From Candidatus Saccharimonadota bacterium (lineage in GTDB: Bacteria; Patescibacteriota; Saccharimonadia; Saccharimonadales; Saccharimonadaceae): a stretch of 64,000 bases of DNA. The notes beneath the pieces were generated by a model. The model saw only the letters and a list, made by a program, of their open reading frames with translations. It was not told the origin of the DNA and did not search any database. The stretch lies in NCBI GenBank assembly GCA_003979185.1, contig RYWJ01000003.1:19200-83199 (forward strand), given 5' to 3'. The stretch's first letter is position 1. Every line of letters starts with the position of its first letter. Below are positions 8,590 to 16,678 of this stretch, one piece after another. Position numbers and translations under genes: made by a program.

Positions 8590-10656
8590 ATGGTTAAAAA
8601 GCAGAAACATACGGTCGATCAGACCAAATCCGCCAAGACCACTACTGATATTGATCAAGATACACCCGCTGTCGGTGAGGAGTTATTGTCGAATCCTAAA
8701 AAAGATGACAATATCATCGACAAACCTTCTAAAAAACCTAAGTCCAACCGCGGCAAGTATCCTATGCCAGCGATTTTGCGAGTACTTTGTTCTCTAGCCT
8801 TCTTGATAGTTGTTTCGATTTTTATTACTTGGTTTATACTTTGGCGCCAAAATATGTGTGATGCCGATACGACCATGGAGTTTATTCAAGAAAAATCCGA
8901 TATTGCCACCTATAGCTACTTGGTGATCTTCGGCCTGCTCGCAATTATATCAGCTATCACTTGGCGCCCATTCTTTAGTACTGGATTATTCTTCTGTATC
9001 GTAAGCATCCTAACTTTTGTACATATGCAAAAGTTTGAATTACGTGGCGAGCCATTCTTACCAGAGGAAATTGCTTTAGCCGAAAACGCTGGCGATATGA
9101 TAGAGTTCGTAGACGCAACAGAGATACAGCAGTTGATCTGGGGTGTGATTTTTGTCCTGATTGGCTCAATCTTGGCCGAATATTGTATGCGCCGAGTCTT
9201 TGGCCGCAATCGTAAAAAGCTCGCATGGTGGGATCGCTTTGCAATCGTCCCGAGAATAACTTTTACCATGATAGCGTTGGCATTTTTTGCTGGTATTGCC
9301 CACCCCGTGCTTGACCGTACTGATACAGAATGGATTGACGGGCTAGATCTGATAGCTTGGAGTCAGATCGAAAATTATGAATTCAATGGTATTATCATAG
9401 GATTTCTGTATAATTTTGGTGATACCACCGTGAAGCAGCCAGAGGATTATAGTGCCGAGCGTATTGCTGAGATCGCTGATAAATATAATAAACTGAAGCA
9501 AGCAGACACTGGTCGCGTGAGTTTAGGCGATGAGGTTGATAACATTATTGTAATCCTCAACGAAACCTTTTACGATCCAGCCCTTTTGACGAAGTATTAC
9601 GATCATGTTGGCGGCGACGTCACGCCAAATTTGCACAAGATTTTCCGAGAATATCCTAGTGGTTATATGTACTCACCAGAATACGGCGGCGGTACAGCCA
9701 ATGTCGAGTTTGAAGTGCAAACTGGCCTTTCTAACTATTGGGCAAAAACTTTCCCTTACGTCAACACCATTTCTAAAATGGACAAGCTTTTCGGCGTCGC
9801 TTCTTGGAGCAAACAAAATGGTTTCGATACTACAGCAATTCACTCATACGGCGGTTCTTTCTATAAACGCAATATCGTCTATCCAAAAATTGGCTACAAT
9901 CAGTTCATAGATGACGAAGAAATGCAATTCACCGAGAAGGATTACAGTAGCAACGTTATTAATGATCGCTCGGTCTATCGCGAGATTATCTCGCTACTCG
10001 AAGACAGTGATGAACCACAAATGATCGGTGCTGTCACCATGCAGAACCACGCCCCCTACTGGCAAGCTGAGTATCCAGATAAACAGTTCTGGCTCAAAAA
10101 TGATAAAGTCGACAATAACTGGGATATTGTTTCCAGCTTCCAGAGCTTATACTACTCTGACAAATATCTCGGCGAGTTCATTGAAGCACTAGATAGGCTT
10201 AAAGAACGCACAGTCGTCCTATGGTTTGGCGATCACGCAATGGGGCAGCTTAGCCTATATGCTAGCTCCAGCAATCAAGATGATAAAAATATCGCTCATC
10301 TGACGCCCTATTTTGTCTACGCCAACTTTGACATTAAAAGTCCTTATACCGAACGTGAAACCGCCAAGTTCAACGCTGCCCAGGGTCTAGATTTTAGTAA
10401 TATTCGTTATGTCAAAGGCGTAGATCTACCAACTACCACGCCAAATTGTATCCAAAATACCATGTACAATGTGCTAGGCGTAGAAAAACCAACCCTTTAC
10501 TACCTTCTCGATAAAGTTTGCAGTACGACACCCATTCTATCGAATGCCTACTACGGTGGCAAAAGTCCATCAGACAGCATCACTCCATACCACGAATATG
10601 AGCTATTGAACTACGACATTCTCTACGGCCAGCATTACTGGAAAGAAGAAAATTAA
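8590..10656 (+). CDS. LTA-synthase-like membrane phosphotransferase / sulfatase-fold protein
   Basis: 688 residues. A charged cytoplasmic N-terminus of about 60 residues precedes about five membrane helices (to residue about 240) and a large extracellular alkaline-phosphatase/sulfatase-fold domain. Motifs resemble LtaS: VDNIIVILNETFYDP near the first metal site, YGGGTANVEFEVQTG around the expected catalytic threonine, TMQNHAPYW, and VLWFGDHAMG with the metal-binding Asp-His. It probably adds glycerol-phosphate or another phospho-group to a cell-surface polymer. The start at 8590 is chosen because a -10 box ends 6 bases upstream; a longer reading from 8563 would overlap that promoter. Confidence 0.82.
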   Translation: MVKKQKHTVDQTKSAKTTTDIDQDTPAVGEELLSNPKKDDNIIDKPSKKPKSNRGKYPMPAILRVLCSLAFLIVVSIFITWFILWRQNMCDADTTMEFIQEKSDIATYSYLVIFGLLAIISAITWRPFFSTGLFFCIVSILTFVHMQKFELRGEPFLPEEIALAENAGDMIEFVDATEIQQLIWGVIFVLIGSILAEYCMRRVFGRNRKKLAWWDRFAIVPRITFTMIALAFFAGIAHPVLDRTDTEWIDGLDLIAWSQIENYEFNGIIIGFLYNFGDTTVKQPEDYSAERIAEIADKYNKLKQADTGRVSLGDEVDNIIVILNETFYDPALLTKYYDHVGGDVTPNLHKIFREYPSGYMYSPEYGGGTANVEFEVQTGLSNYWAKTFPYVNTISKMDKLFGVASWSKQNGFDTTAIHSYGGSFYKRNIVYPKIGYNQFIDDEEMQFTEKDYSSNVINDRSVYREIISLLEDSDEPQMIGAVTMQNHAPYWQAEYPDKQFWLKNDKVDNNWDIVSSFQSLYYSDKYLGEFIEALDRLKERTVVLWFGDHAMGQLSLYASSSNQDDKNIAHLTPYFVYANFDIKSPYTERETAKFNAAQGLDFSNIRYVKGVDLPTTTPNCIQNTMYNVLGVEKPTLYYLLDKVCSTTPILSNAYYGGKSPSDSITPYHEYELLNYDILYGQHYWKEEN

Positions 10657-10666
10657 TAATCGCAAA

Positions 10667-12085
10667 TTAATTCTTTGGGAACAGTGGTTGTGCTGGTGGT
10701 ACGACTGCTTTTGCCGTAAAAATATCAATAATTTGCTGAGCAGTTTCCGGTAAGAAAACCGTCAGTAATTGCGCAGTATCGACTAATCCGCGTTCCAAGT
10801 CTCGCAAAACTTCCTGCACTCGTTCGCTTTCACCGTTTTTAGCGAGTTCCCAAGGCTTCTGTTCGTCGATCTGCTTATTGAGTTGCTGGATCTTCCCCCA
10901 AACCAAGTCAAGCGCCTTTGAAAATTCAAATTTGTCCATCAATGCACAGAACTCAGAGGTCAGCTTCAATTCTGACTGAACCCCTGCTACATCATTCTTT
11001 TTACAGAGCGTCGCCAAACGCTGAACCAAATTCCCTAGATCGTTAGCTAGTTCATTATTATAAGCATTCTCAAACTTTTCGTTGGTAAAGTCCGAATCCG
11101 CAAAGCTATCAATATGGCGCAAAAAGAAATACCGAAAAGCTGGCAAACCCTTACGATTCAACACCTCCATCGGGTCAATCACATTGCCAAGACTTTTACT
11201 CATTTTTTGACCATTCGAAAGTACGTGACCATGCACAACAAGGTTCTTTGGCAAATCCAAACCAATACCCAGCAAAATCGCTGGCCAAGTAATCGCATGA
11301 AAACGCAAAATATCTTTCCCCACAAACTGCGCTGCTGCTGGCCAAAACTCTTTCATATCGTCACTGTCAGGATAGCCTAAAACGCTAATATAGTTAGACA
11401 GCGCATCCACCCAAACATACATCACCTGATCATCATCGCCTGGCACCGGCACGCCCCAAGTCAGCTGTTTACGTGGACGCGAGATCGAAATATCTGGCGC
11501 ATCTTCTAGTAAACGCAACATCTCCTGCTTACGAAACTCAGGCGTAATCCGCATCTCTCCCGACTCGATAGCTGAACGAATACGCTCCTTAAAATCACTA
11601 ATACGCAGATAATAATTATGCTCTGATAGTTTCTGATAAGGCTTTTGGTGATCTGGGCAACAGCCCTCATTCTCTTCGTATTCTTTTTGCGTCACAAAAC
11701 GTTCACACCCCTCACAGTACCAGCCATCATACTCCGCACTATAAATATGCGGTTCTAGTTTTTTCCAGACTTCCTGCACGGAACGCACATGTTCCGGATC
11801 CGTCGTCCGTACGAAATCCGTATACGAAATATTCAAGCGCTTGATAAACTCACGGAATTTATCTGAATTTTCTTGCACATATTCCTCAACAGGAATATGA
11901 TTTTTTTGGGCAGTACTAAAGACTTTGTTGCCATGCTCATCTGTACCTACTTGAAAACGAACCTCATCACCCTTGAGCCGATGATAACGCGCATAAGTAT
12001 CTGCCAAAAGATAGTCCATCGCATGACCAATGTGTGGATTACCGTTGACATATGGAATTGCTGTACAGATATAAACTTTTGACAT
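10667..12085 (-). CDS. metG: Methionine-tRNA ligase
   Basis: 472 residues. Class I synthetase with HIGH (NPHIGHAMDYLLADTYARY) and KMSKS (KMSKSLGNVIDP) motifs, a zinc-knuckle insertion (CEGCERFVTQKEY...GCCPDHQ) and a C-terminal helical anticodon-binding domain. It lacks the C-terminal tRNA-binding EMAP-like extension. A TATAAT box 9 bases before the ATG predicts a leaderless or very short-leader mRNA. It converges with the LTA-synthase-like gene; the two stops are about 10 bases apart. Confidence 0.95.
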   Translation of the reverse strand: MSKVYICTAIPYVNGNPHIGHAMDYLLADTYARYHRLKGDEVRFQVGTDEHGNKVFSTAQKNHIPVEEYVQENSDKFREFIKRLNISYTDFVRTTDPEHVRSVQEVWKKLEPHIYSAEYDGWYCEGCERFVTQKEYEENEGCCPDHQKPYQKLSEHNYYLRISDFKERIRSAIESGEMRITPEFRKQEMLRLLEDAPDISISRPRKQLTWGVPVPGDDDQVMYVWVDALSNYISVLGYPDSDDMKEFWPAAAQFVGKDILRFHAITWPAILLGIGLDLPKNLVVHGHVLSNGQKMSKSLGNVIDPMEVLNRKGLPAFRYFFLRHIDSFADSDFTNEKFENAYNNELANDLGNLVQRLATLCKKNDVAGVQSELKLTSEFCALMDKFEFSKALDLVWGKIQQLNKQIDEQKPWELAKNGESERVQEVLRDLERGLVDTAQLLTVFLPETAQQIIDIFTAKAVVPPAQPLFPKN

Positions 12086-12127
12086 AATAACTTAATTATA
12101 TCATATTTCTGAATAATGACGTGGAAA

Positions 12128-12149
12128 AAGGCACTCCGAAGAGTGCCTT
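12128..12149 (-). terminator. Intrinsic terminator of the 83-residue membrane protein gene
   Basis: AAGGCACT arms around CTTCGG, followed on the minus strand by TTTTT. The terminator at 24445-24466 has nearly the same stem. Confidence 0.8.
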
Positions 12150-12204
12150 AAATGGGGGTCAACTTTTACAAAGATGCTTATCTGGGGTACAAAGCCGCCA
12201 CTAG

Positions 12205-12456
12205 TTAGCGCCAGCGTCTGCGCCCGTACCTGTGATTGCGTCGATTAAACAGCCAGGCAATGACCGCAACAATCGCGGCAATGGTCAATGCTACGTTCAG
12301 CACAACAAACCAAAGCGCAAAGGTTGCCACCACCTGAATAACAATCGCCACAACCGCAACGATACCGCCGACGATCAGCCCTGCCACCTTTTTGCCAGCA
12401 CCAAAGAATGATCCCAGGATCACCAGCAAAAAACACAGCACAATAAAGTCACCCAT
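12205..12456 (-). CDS. Small two-helix membrane protein with Arg-rich tail
   Basis: 83 residues, almost entirely hydrophobic (two or three membrane segments) with a basic end NRRNHRYGRRRWR. No family recognised. It has a strong promoter at 12521-12549, a leader of about 60 nt that can form a CTCTATA/TATAGAG hairpin, and an AGGGAGGG Shine-Dalgarno. A terminator closes the unit, so it is a separate single-gene transcript. Confidence 0.65.
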   Translation of the reverse strand: MGDFIVLCFLLVILGSFFGAGKKVAGLIVGGIVAVVAIVIQVVATFALWFVVLNVALTIAAIVAVIAWLFNRRNHRYGRRRWR

Positions 12457-12520
12457 CAGAAACCCTCCCTTTCTCTATAAAGGTACAATTTTTATATAGA
12501 GCATTACCCTATATACTTCC

Positions 12521-12549
12521 ATTATAGCACACTTTGCTCAAAAAGTCAA
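12521..12549 (-). promoter_or_regulatory. Strong sigma70-type promoter
   Basis: TTGACT at 12544-12549, 17-bp spacer, extended -10 TGC-TATAAT at 12521-12526. The spacer (TTTTGAGCAAAGTGTGC) matches those of the typA and 29780 promoters almost exactly. Confidence 0.85.
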
Positions 12550-12605
12550 TGGTTAAATAGAGCTTGAGTACTATATCCCCTCACCACCCTTAACCCATAT
12601 ACTAT

Positions 12606-12815
12606 TTAGGTAGTAGCGACGCAGCGTATGGAGAGGCCGTCATAGCGACTACTGGTGTCGGCTGGGGCGACATTGGAGTTATCAATCCAAAGGGTGTATG
12701 TGCGCCGACTATCATCGGAGTAGACGGTACGCGACCAATAATTGCCGTTGGAGTCAGGACGGTTAAGCTTACCATCCCAGACGCCCCCGGCATAAGGGAA
12801 GTTGTAGGGAGGATA
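12606..12815 (-). pseudogene. Start-less 3' cassette of a Fib_succ_major domain (cassette 1)
   Basis: The minus strand reads YPPYNFPYAGG, then NYWSRT, TLWIDNSNV, SRYDGLSIRCVATT and TAA at 12608-12606. This is the C-terminal part of a Fib_succ_major-type domain without start codon, Shine-Dalgarno or promoter. It begins in frame directly after the TAG stop (12818-12816) of the 117-residue membrane protein. Its first 26 bases and last about 56 bases (including 3' flank) match cassette 2 at 33047-33270, while the middle differs. It could be a remnant, a recombination donor or a readthrough extension. Confidence 0.75.
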
Positions 12816-13169
12816 CTATCGTGATCTTCTATTCGCTAAAACTATCCGAATAATCTGACTTAAGCAAACTATCCATAATACAAATGGTACTATATAGAGA
12901 AAGAGTACTATGGTCTCAGGAGTAAAACTAAAATCGCTAAACCATACCTTAATGATATCCCAATCACTATCATACATCGAATGGTTTCTCACTGAACACA
13001 TGTTGATTTCTGCTAAAACTGGCACCACGATGGAACATAGTAACGTTACGACACCTAGGACTTCTTGCCATTTCTTTTTAGCTAAACCAACCGTAAATCC
13101 GCCGATGAATACTCCAGACATTAAGATCAGTAATCTGATCCAGTCGTTGAAAGTGGCTAATATGTCCAT
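12816..13169 (-). CDS. Small membrane protein between a surface gene and an orphan cassette
   Basis: 117 residues with three membrane segments (about 10-30, 36-55, 85-110) and the end NRRSR. No family recognised. It lies downstream of the surface-protein gene 13222-14565 on the same strand. Its TAG stop is followed in frame by the Fib_succ cassette, so UAG readthrough would give a 187-residue protein with an external lectin-like end. The equivalent place at 33 kb has no such gene, so it may have been inserted. No clear Shine-Dalgarno was seen, so the start is uncertain. Confidence 0.5.
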   Translation of the reverse strand: MDILATFNDWIRLLILMSGVFIGGFTVGLAKKKWQEVLGVVTLLCSIVVPVLAEINMCSVRNHSMYDSDWDIIKVWFSDFSFTPETIVLFLYIVPFVLWIVCLSQIIRIVLANRRSR

Positions 13170-13221
13170 AAGGTTTAGTATCCATTCCGTATCTTTACTT
13201 ATATTCCTGTATCTTATTATA

Positions 13222-13454
13222 CTACACTCCCACCGCCGTCACTGTAATACTAGTAGAGTAGATGCCTGATGGTAGTAATGGGCTGATAGTTACGCCTATA
13301 CCATAAGTATGAATAGTTTGAGAGGGATATGCACCAAGACTAGTAGTATTGTAGTAACTTTGGGGAGTAGTAGTAATACCTACATAGGTACTATTCCCAC
13401 TACTACCATCAGGACTACCAGTAGCTATACCCCAAGCACTAGTGCCGGGAGTTA
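13222..13454 (-). repeat. Long inverted repeat, copy A (WGI module of surface gene 1)
   Basis: 233 bp that I read as identical to the reverse complement of 32802-33034. It encodes the C-terminal 76 residues from TPGTSAWGIATG to ITVTAVGV plus the stop. Similarity ends sharply at the stop codon and upstream of the TPGTS codons. Codons here are biased to ACT/AGT/GGT, unlike the flanks. Confidence 0.9.
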
Positions 13455-14565
13455 AATTAGACGCCGCTGGAATAGTTGGCGCGTTCTCTACGGTCAGTTC
13501 AGGATTACGTAAATCTGGGTCATTAGAATGCAACAATACTTGATAATGTGTGCTGGATGAGATTGCTGCCGATATATTGCCTTTATTGACAATTTTAGAG
13601 TCTACTACTTGTTCTATATTCGATACTGCGTCAATAGTAATTGTATCGTCAACAATGACAGAAAGAGTAGAAGAAGCACTAGGGTTTATTCCATTAGCAA
13701 CACAGCGCACCGGTTCACCAACACTGCGGTCGCCAGCAACAACTGGTGAGACACCAAAGGTGGTAAAACTTAGACTATATACATTAATAGAAGAGCTGGC
13801 AGTGCGCGACCAATAGTAACCACTAGCATCGACAAACTGGAGAGCGCTATTGAGCGTAGCGCCGGCAGGAGAGAAACTGTAGGGAGTAGAGCGAATCTTG
13901 GTAACACCAGCCACATCATTAGTAATCCTCGCCTTTTCTGCAAGGTTGGCAAATGACCCATTACCATTGCTCAATGGCAACTTCCAACCTTTCGGGCAGA
14001 TACTGCTAGGAGCCACTTGTCCGTCAGTAGCTACTGACTCCCCACCAGTAGAGGCTGTCGCTGTGTACCAGTTATAGTGGGCACCGTTAGTGGTATTACC
14101 GTCATAATAAGCTTTACTTTGATATTTGCTATCAATATCAAAACCAGCCAAGCTAGAATCCGGAATTACATAGTCCGTCACAACGTCAGAGTCGGCAGGA
14201 GTTAGAGTTTTATCAATAATACGCAAGTTCTCCGTCATCCAACAATTACCATCTTCGTGTCTACGTATATTATAGATGTTGCCATCGCGGATGTCAGTTA
14301 ATGATGCTGTGCTACCAATAGCGGAATTATTGCAAATCGACCAAGACATTTCCTGCATAGTAGATATATTTTCCAAGGTCATCTTCGCTGCATTTGCACG
14401 GGGTGCTTGATAAGAAACGAGCACCAATATCCCTAGTATAGTAGCAATAACGCCAACACCGCAAAGAGCTCTACGCCGTTTCTTACCACAACGAAAACTA
14501 GGTCGAAGTAAGTGGCGACTCTTTTTGTCTGAAGCAGATTTACTTTTAATGTTACTGTATGACAT
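13222..14565 (-). CDS. Secreted Fib_succ_major-type surface protein with C-terminal WGI module (surface gene 1)
   Basis: 447 residues. A very basic N-terminus is followed by a membrane segment (ALCGVGVIATILGILVLVSY, about 36-55). The region from about 65 to 300 resembles the Fib_succ_major paralogous domain (TIGR02145-like): MTLENISTMQEMSWSICNN, DIRDGNIYNIRRHEDGNCWMTENL, SSICPKGWKLPLSNGNGS, GYYWSRTASSS, EPVRCVANG. The last 140 residues are a beta-rich module with AWGIATG that is shared with other proteins here. It is probably exposed on the cell surface. The start at 14565 is fixed by an AAGGAGG Shine-Dalgarno. Expression is probably controlled by the leader RNA at 14566-14753. Confidence 0.75.
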   Translation of the reverse strand: MSYSNIKSKSASDKKSRHLLRPSFRCGKKRRRALCGVGVIATILGILVLVSYQAPRANAAKMTLENISTMQEMSWSICNNSAIGSTASLTDIRDGNIYNIRRHEDGNCWMTENLRIIDKTLTPADSDVVTDYVIPDSSLAGFDIDSKYQSKAYYDGNTTNGAHYNWYTATASTGGESVATDGQVAPSSICPKGWKLPLSNGNGSFANLAEKARITNDVAGVTKIRSTPYSFSPAGATLNSALQFVDASGYYWSRTASSSINVYSLSFTTFGVSPVVAGDRSVGEPVRCVANGINPSASSTLSVIVDDTITIDAVSNIEQVVDSKIVNKGNISAAISSSTHYQVLLHSNDPDLRNPELTVENAPTIPAASNLTPGTSAWGIATGSPDGSSGNSTYVGITTTPQSYYNTTSLGAYPSQTIHTYGIGVTISPLLPSGIYSTSITVTAVGV

Positions 14566-14753
14566 ACTGCCCTCCTTTTGGGTTAATAAATCCCCGCGAA
14601 ATCCAAAAAACAAAAACGACACCGCAAGGGTGTCTAATCCATTTTAAACCTAGCACTATTTTGTAATGCCAAATCTAAACTTGCGGTGCCGTTTCCGGCA
14701 GACTTAACACTACAAAAGCAAAAAGCACTTAAGTGGTTTAAAATGTATTAGAC
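14566..14753 (-). ncRNA. Structured 5' leader with terminator-like hairpin (leader 1, riboswitch-like)
   Basis: The transcript from the promoter at 14760 starts in a closing stem: 14735-14753 pairs with 14632-14650 (18 of 19 positions). A terminator-like hairpin at 14618-14634 (GACACC-CTTGC-GGTGTC, then a T-run at 14605-14617) shares its first bases with the 3' strand of that stem. A segment inside the stem, 14680-14691, can pair with the loop and 3' arm of the terminator (12 bp). A GCCG-GAAA-CGGC hairpin at 14688-14699 competes with that segment. Leader 2 has the same plan with different sequence. Confidence 0.65.
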
Positions 14754-14759
14754 TCTTTC

Positions 14760-14788
14760 ATTATACCCAACTTATACTTGCATGGCAA
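14760..14788 (-). promoter_or_regulatory. Promoter of surface gene 1
   Basis: -35 TTGCCA at 14783-14788, 17-bp spacer, -10 TATAAT at 14760-14765. The leader that follows is about 188 nt. Confidence 0.8.
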
Positions 14789-14799
14789 GTAAATTTTCC

Positions 14800-15561
14800 C
14801 TACTTCGTGGCGTTATATAGATTTTCCCAGTCCCACAACGACAGATCCTGTGCTCGTGCGTCCGGATTGATGCCATTTTGTTCCAAAAGTTCACGCCATT
14901 TTTCCCGAGAAAGCCGACCATCTGCCAATACGCCTGCCAACTTCTTGCGGGGGCTTAAGAAACCTCTTTTTGCTAATTCCAACGGTTCGCTGCTAATTTG
15001 CGGTTCAGCTAAAGGTGTGAGGATTAAAACCTGACTATCAACTTTCGGCGGTGGAGTGAATTCTTCAGCTTTCACTACGGGACCAAGCGTTGTTTCCGCT
15101 AGATTTTGCACCAGCAACGCCAACAAACTATAATCTCCTGGCTCCGCAGCTATGCGTTCTGCCACTTCTTTTTGCATTAACAAGACAATCTTCTGAGGTT
15201 TGTTCTGCATCGCAAGGACCTTTTTTACGATGGGTGATGTAATATAATATGGAATATTCCCAGCTACACAGTAAGATCGTCCATTCATCAGGCTATCAAA
15301 ATCCACTTTCAAGACGTCTGCATTAATCACCTCGAGATTCTTACCTGGGAATGAGCCAGGAAGTTTACGCGCTAGATCCGCATCATATTCGATCGCTAAA
15401 ACGTTTGGGAACTTCTTTAGCAAACTAGAAGTGAGCGTGCCTAGACCAGGACCGATCTCTACACAAATATCGACGTCTTCAGCCGCTGTAAGGTCTGAAA
15501 TCTCATCCAAAATCACTCGATTTTTAAGCCAGTGCTGGCCAAGCGATTTCTTATTTTTCAT
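14800..15561 (-). CDS. rsmA: 16S rRNA (adenine1518/1519-N6,N6)-dimethyltransferase
   Basis: 253 residues. Starts MKNKKSLGQHWLKN, the family signature. It has the SAM motif VEIGPGLGTLTSSLL, the acidic loop VLAIEYDADLA and the catalytic NIPYYITSP motif. It dimethylates two adenines in the 3' hairpin of 16S rRNA. It starts immediately after the stop of the Rpf/YabE-like gene, an arrangement also seen in Bacillus (yabE-rnmV-ksgA). It lacks part of the C-terminal helical domain seen in longer versions. Confidence 0.95.
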   Translation of the reverse strand: MKNKKSLGQHWLKNRVILDEISDLTAAEDVDICVEIGPGLGTLTSSLLKKFPNVLAIEYDADLARKLPGSFPGKNLEVINADVLKVDFDSLMNGRSYCVAGNIPYYITSPIVKKVLAMQNKPQKIVLLMQKEVAERIAAEPGDYSLLALLVQNLAETTLGPVVKAEEFTPPPKVDSQVLILTPLAEPQISSEPLELAKRGFLSPRKKLAGVLADGRLSREKWRELLEQNGINPDARAQDLSLWDWENLYNATK

Positions 15562-16638
15562 CTAGTACCAATGTCCGTTTTTAGTAATGCCACGACAAAC
15601 TCCAGTACACCACCAAAAGTCTAAGGCCGACTGCCAACCACCATAGCGTTTCGTGACATACTCGCTCATCCAACGAATCTGCGTGACTGGATTAGTCTCC
15701 CAGTCAGCACCGAATGAAGCCATCTTGTTCCCTGGCAAAGATTGCGGAATACCATATGCGCCCGAGCTAGCATTGCGTGCATCGACACGACAGCCTGATT
15801 CACGATAGATCAGATCAATCGCCGCCGGCAAGTCAGCCTCTGATACTCCAGCTTCTCGCGCCCAGTTTGCACACTGCTCGCGCTCTGGCGGAATAGATAC
15901 TTTCGCCCCTTCTACGATAATCTCTGGCACCGCCTCTACCAAGATTTTCTCTTCAACTAGCTTGCGCGAAACCTCAACATTATTTTCAAATTCTACTTCA
16001 TAAATACTAATTTTGCGCCCCTCTTCACCTGGCTGCTCTAGTACTCGCTCGCCTTTTGGTCGATTATAATCGTAACGAGTTTCAACTTTGTACGGGATCG
16101 ACTCTTCAATTGTCAGTTTGCGACCACCGCTACGAGTAATACGATAGGTCGAAGCTGCACCAGTCTCCAAAAAGTTTTGGTTAAATTCCATTTTTACAAT
16201 ATCATCATCATAAACCGTTAGTCCAGCCTCGATCGCGATTTGTTTTGGGTCATGGCTGGCGGTCATCACATAGCGACGATGTACACCATCGATCACCAAA
16301 GCTGGACGCGAACGATAGATATTGATGCTATAGTCACTCTGAATAACAGTTTCCAAGCTCGGCTCTACTATATCAGTTTCCGCCAATTGTACCTCGGAGC
16401 GCTCCAAGACCTCTGCTACTGTCGCCGCCCCTGTTTTAATAATCAAATTTGCACCATTATTGTCATGAATCGTCACAAAATACTCACTCTGATCGGTTTG
16501 GTTTAAGATTAAATCATCATTCTCGTCTGCATATACAGTTGGTTGCCGAAAAAGTGCACAAAAAGACAAAACCACACTACTAAGAATCAGCAGCGCTGCG
16601 CAACAAAAATCTCGACTACGAAAATGTAATTTCATCAT
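15562..16638 (-). CDS. YabE/Rpf-like secreted cell-wall lytic protein (DUF348, G5, lysozyme-like)
   Basis: 358 residues. An N-terminal signal/anchor (about 10-35) is followed by two DUF348-like repeats (about 50-160: VTIHDNNGANLIIKTGAATVAEVLE and a second copy), a G5-like domain (about 165-240: IEESIPYKVETRYDYNRPKGE, EVEFENNVEVSRKLV) and a C-terminal lysozyme-like domain with probable catalytic Glu in LIYRESGCRVDARN and SSGAYGIPQSLPGNKM. It should cleave peptidoglycan during growth. TATAAT lies 10 bases before the ATG with GGGGGA between, so the leader is very short. It probably shares its transcript with rsmA. Confidence 0.87.
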   Translation of the reverse strand: MMKLHFRSRDFCCAALLILSSVVLSFCALFRQPTVYADENDDLILNQTDQSEYFVTIHDNNGANLIIKTGAATVAEVLERSEVQLAETDIVEPSLETVIQSDYSINIYRSRPALVIDGVHRRYVMTASHDPKQIAIEAGLTVYDDDIVKMEFNQNFLETGAASTYRITRSGGRKLTIEESIPYKVETRYDYNRPKGERVLEQPGEEGRKISIYEVEFENNVEVSRKLVEEKILVEAVPEIIVEGAKVSIPPEREQCANWAREAGVSEADLPAAIDLIYRESGCRVDARNASSGAYGIPQSLPGNKMASFGADWETNPVTQIRWMSEYVTKRYGGWQSALDFWWCTGVCRGITKNGHWY

Positions 16639-16678
16639 CTTCCCCCTTATTATAACACAAAATCAGCTATCTTTGAGC

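Noticed and set aside
12602..12793. Protein-coding frame starting MPGASGMVSLT
   Set aside because: It is a shadow frame of the Fib_succ cassette; the homologous reading is the neighbouring frame ending at 12606. The equivalent shadow at 33063 was rejected for the same reason.
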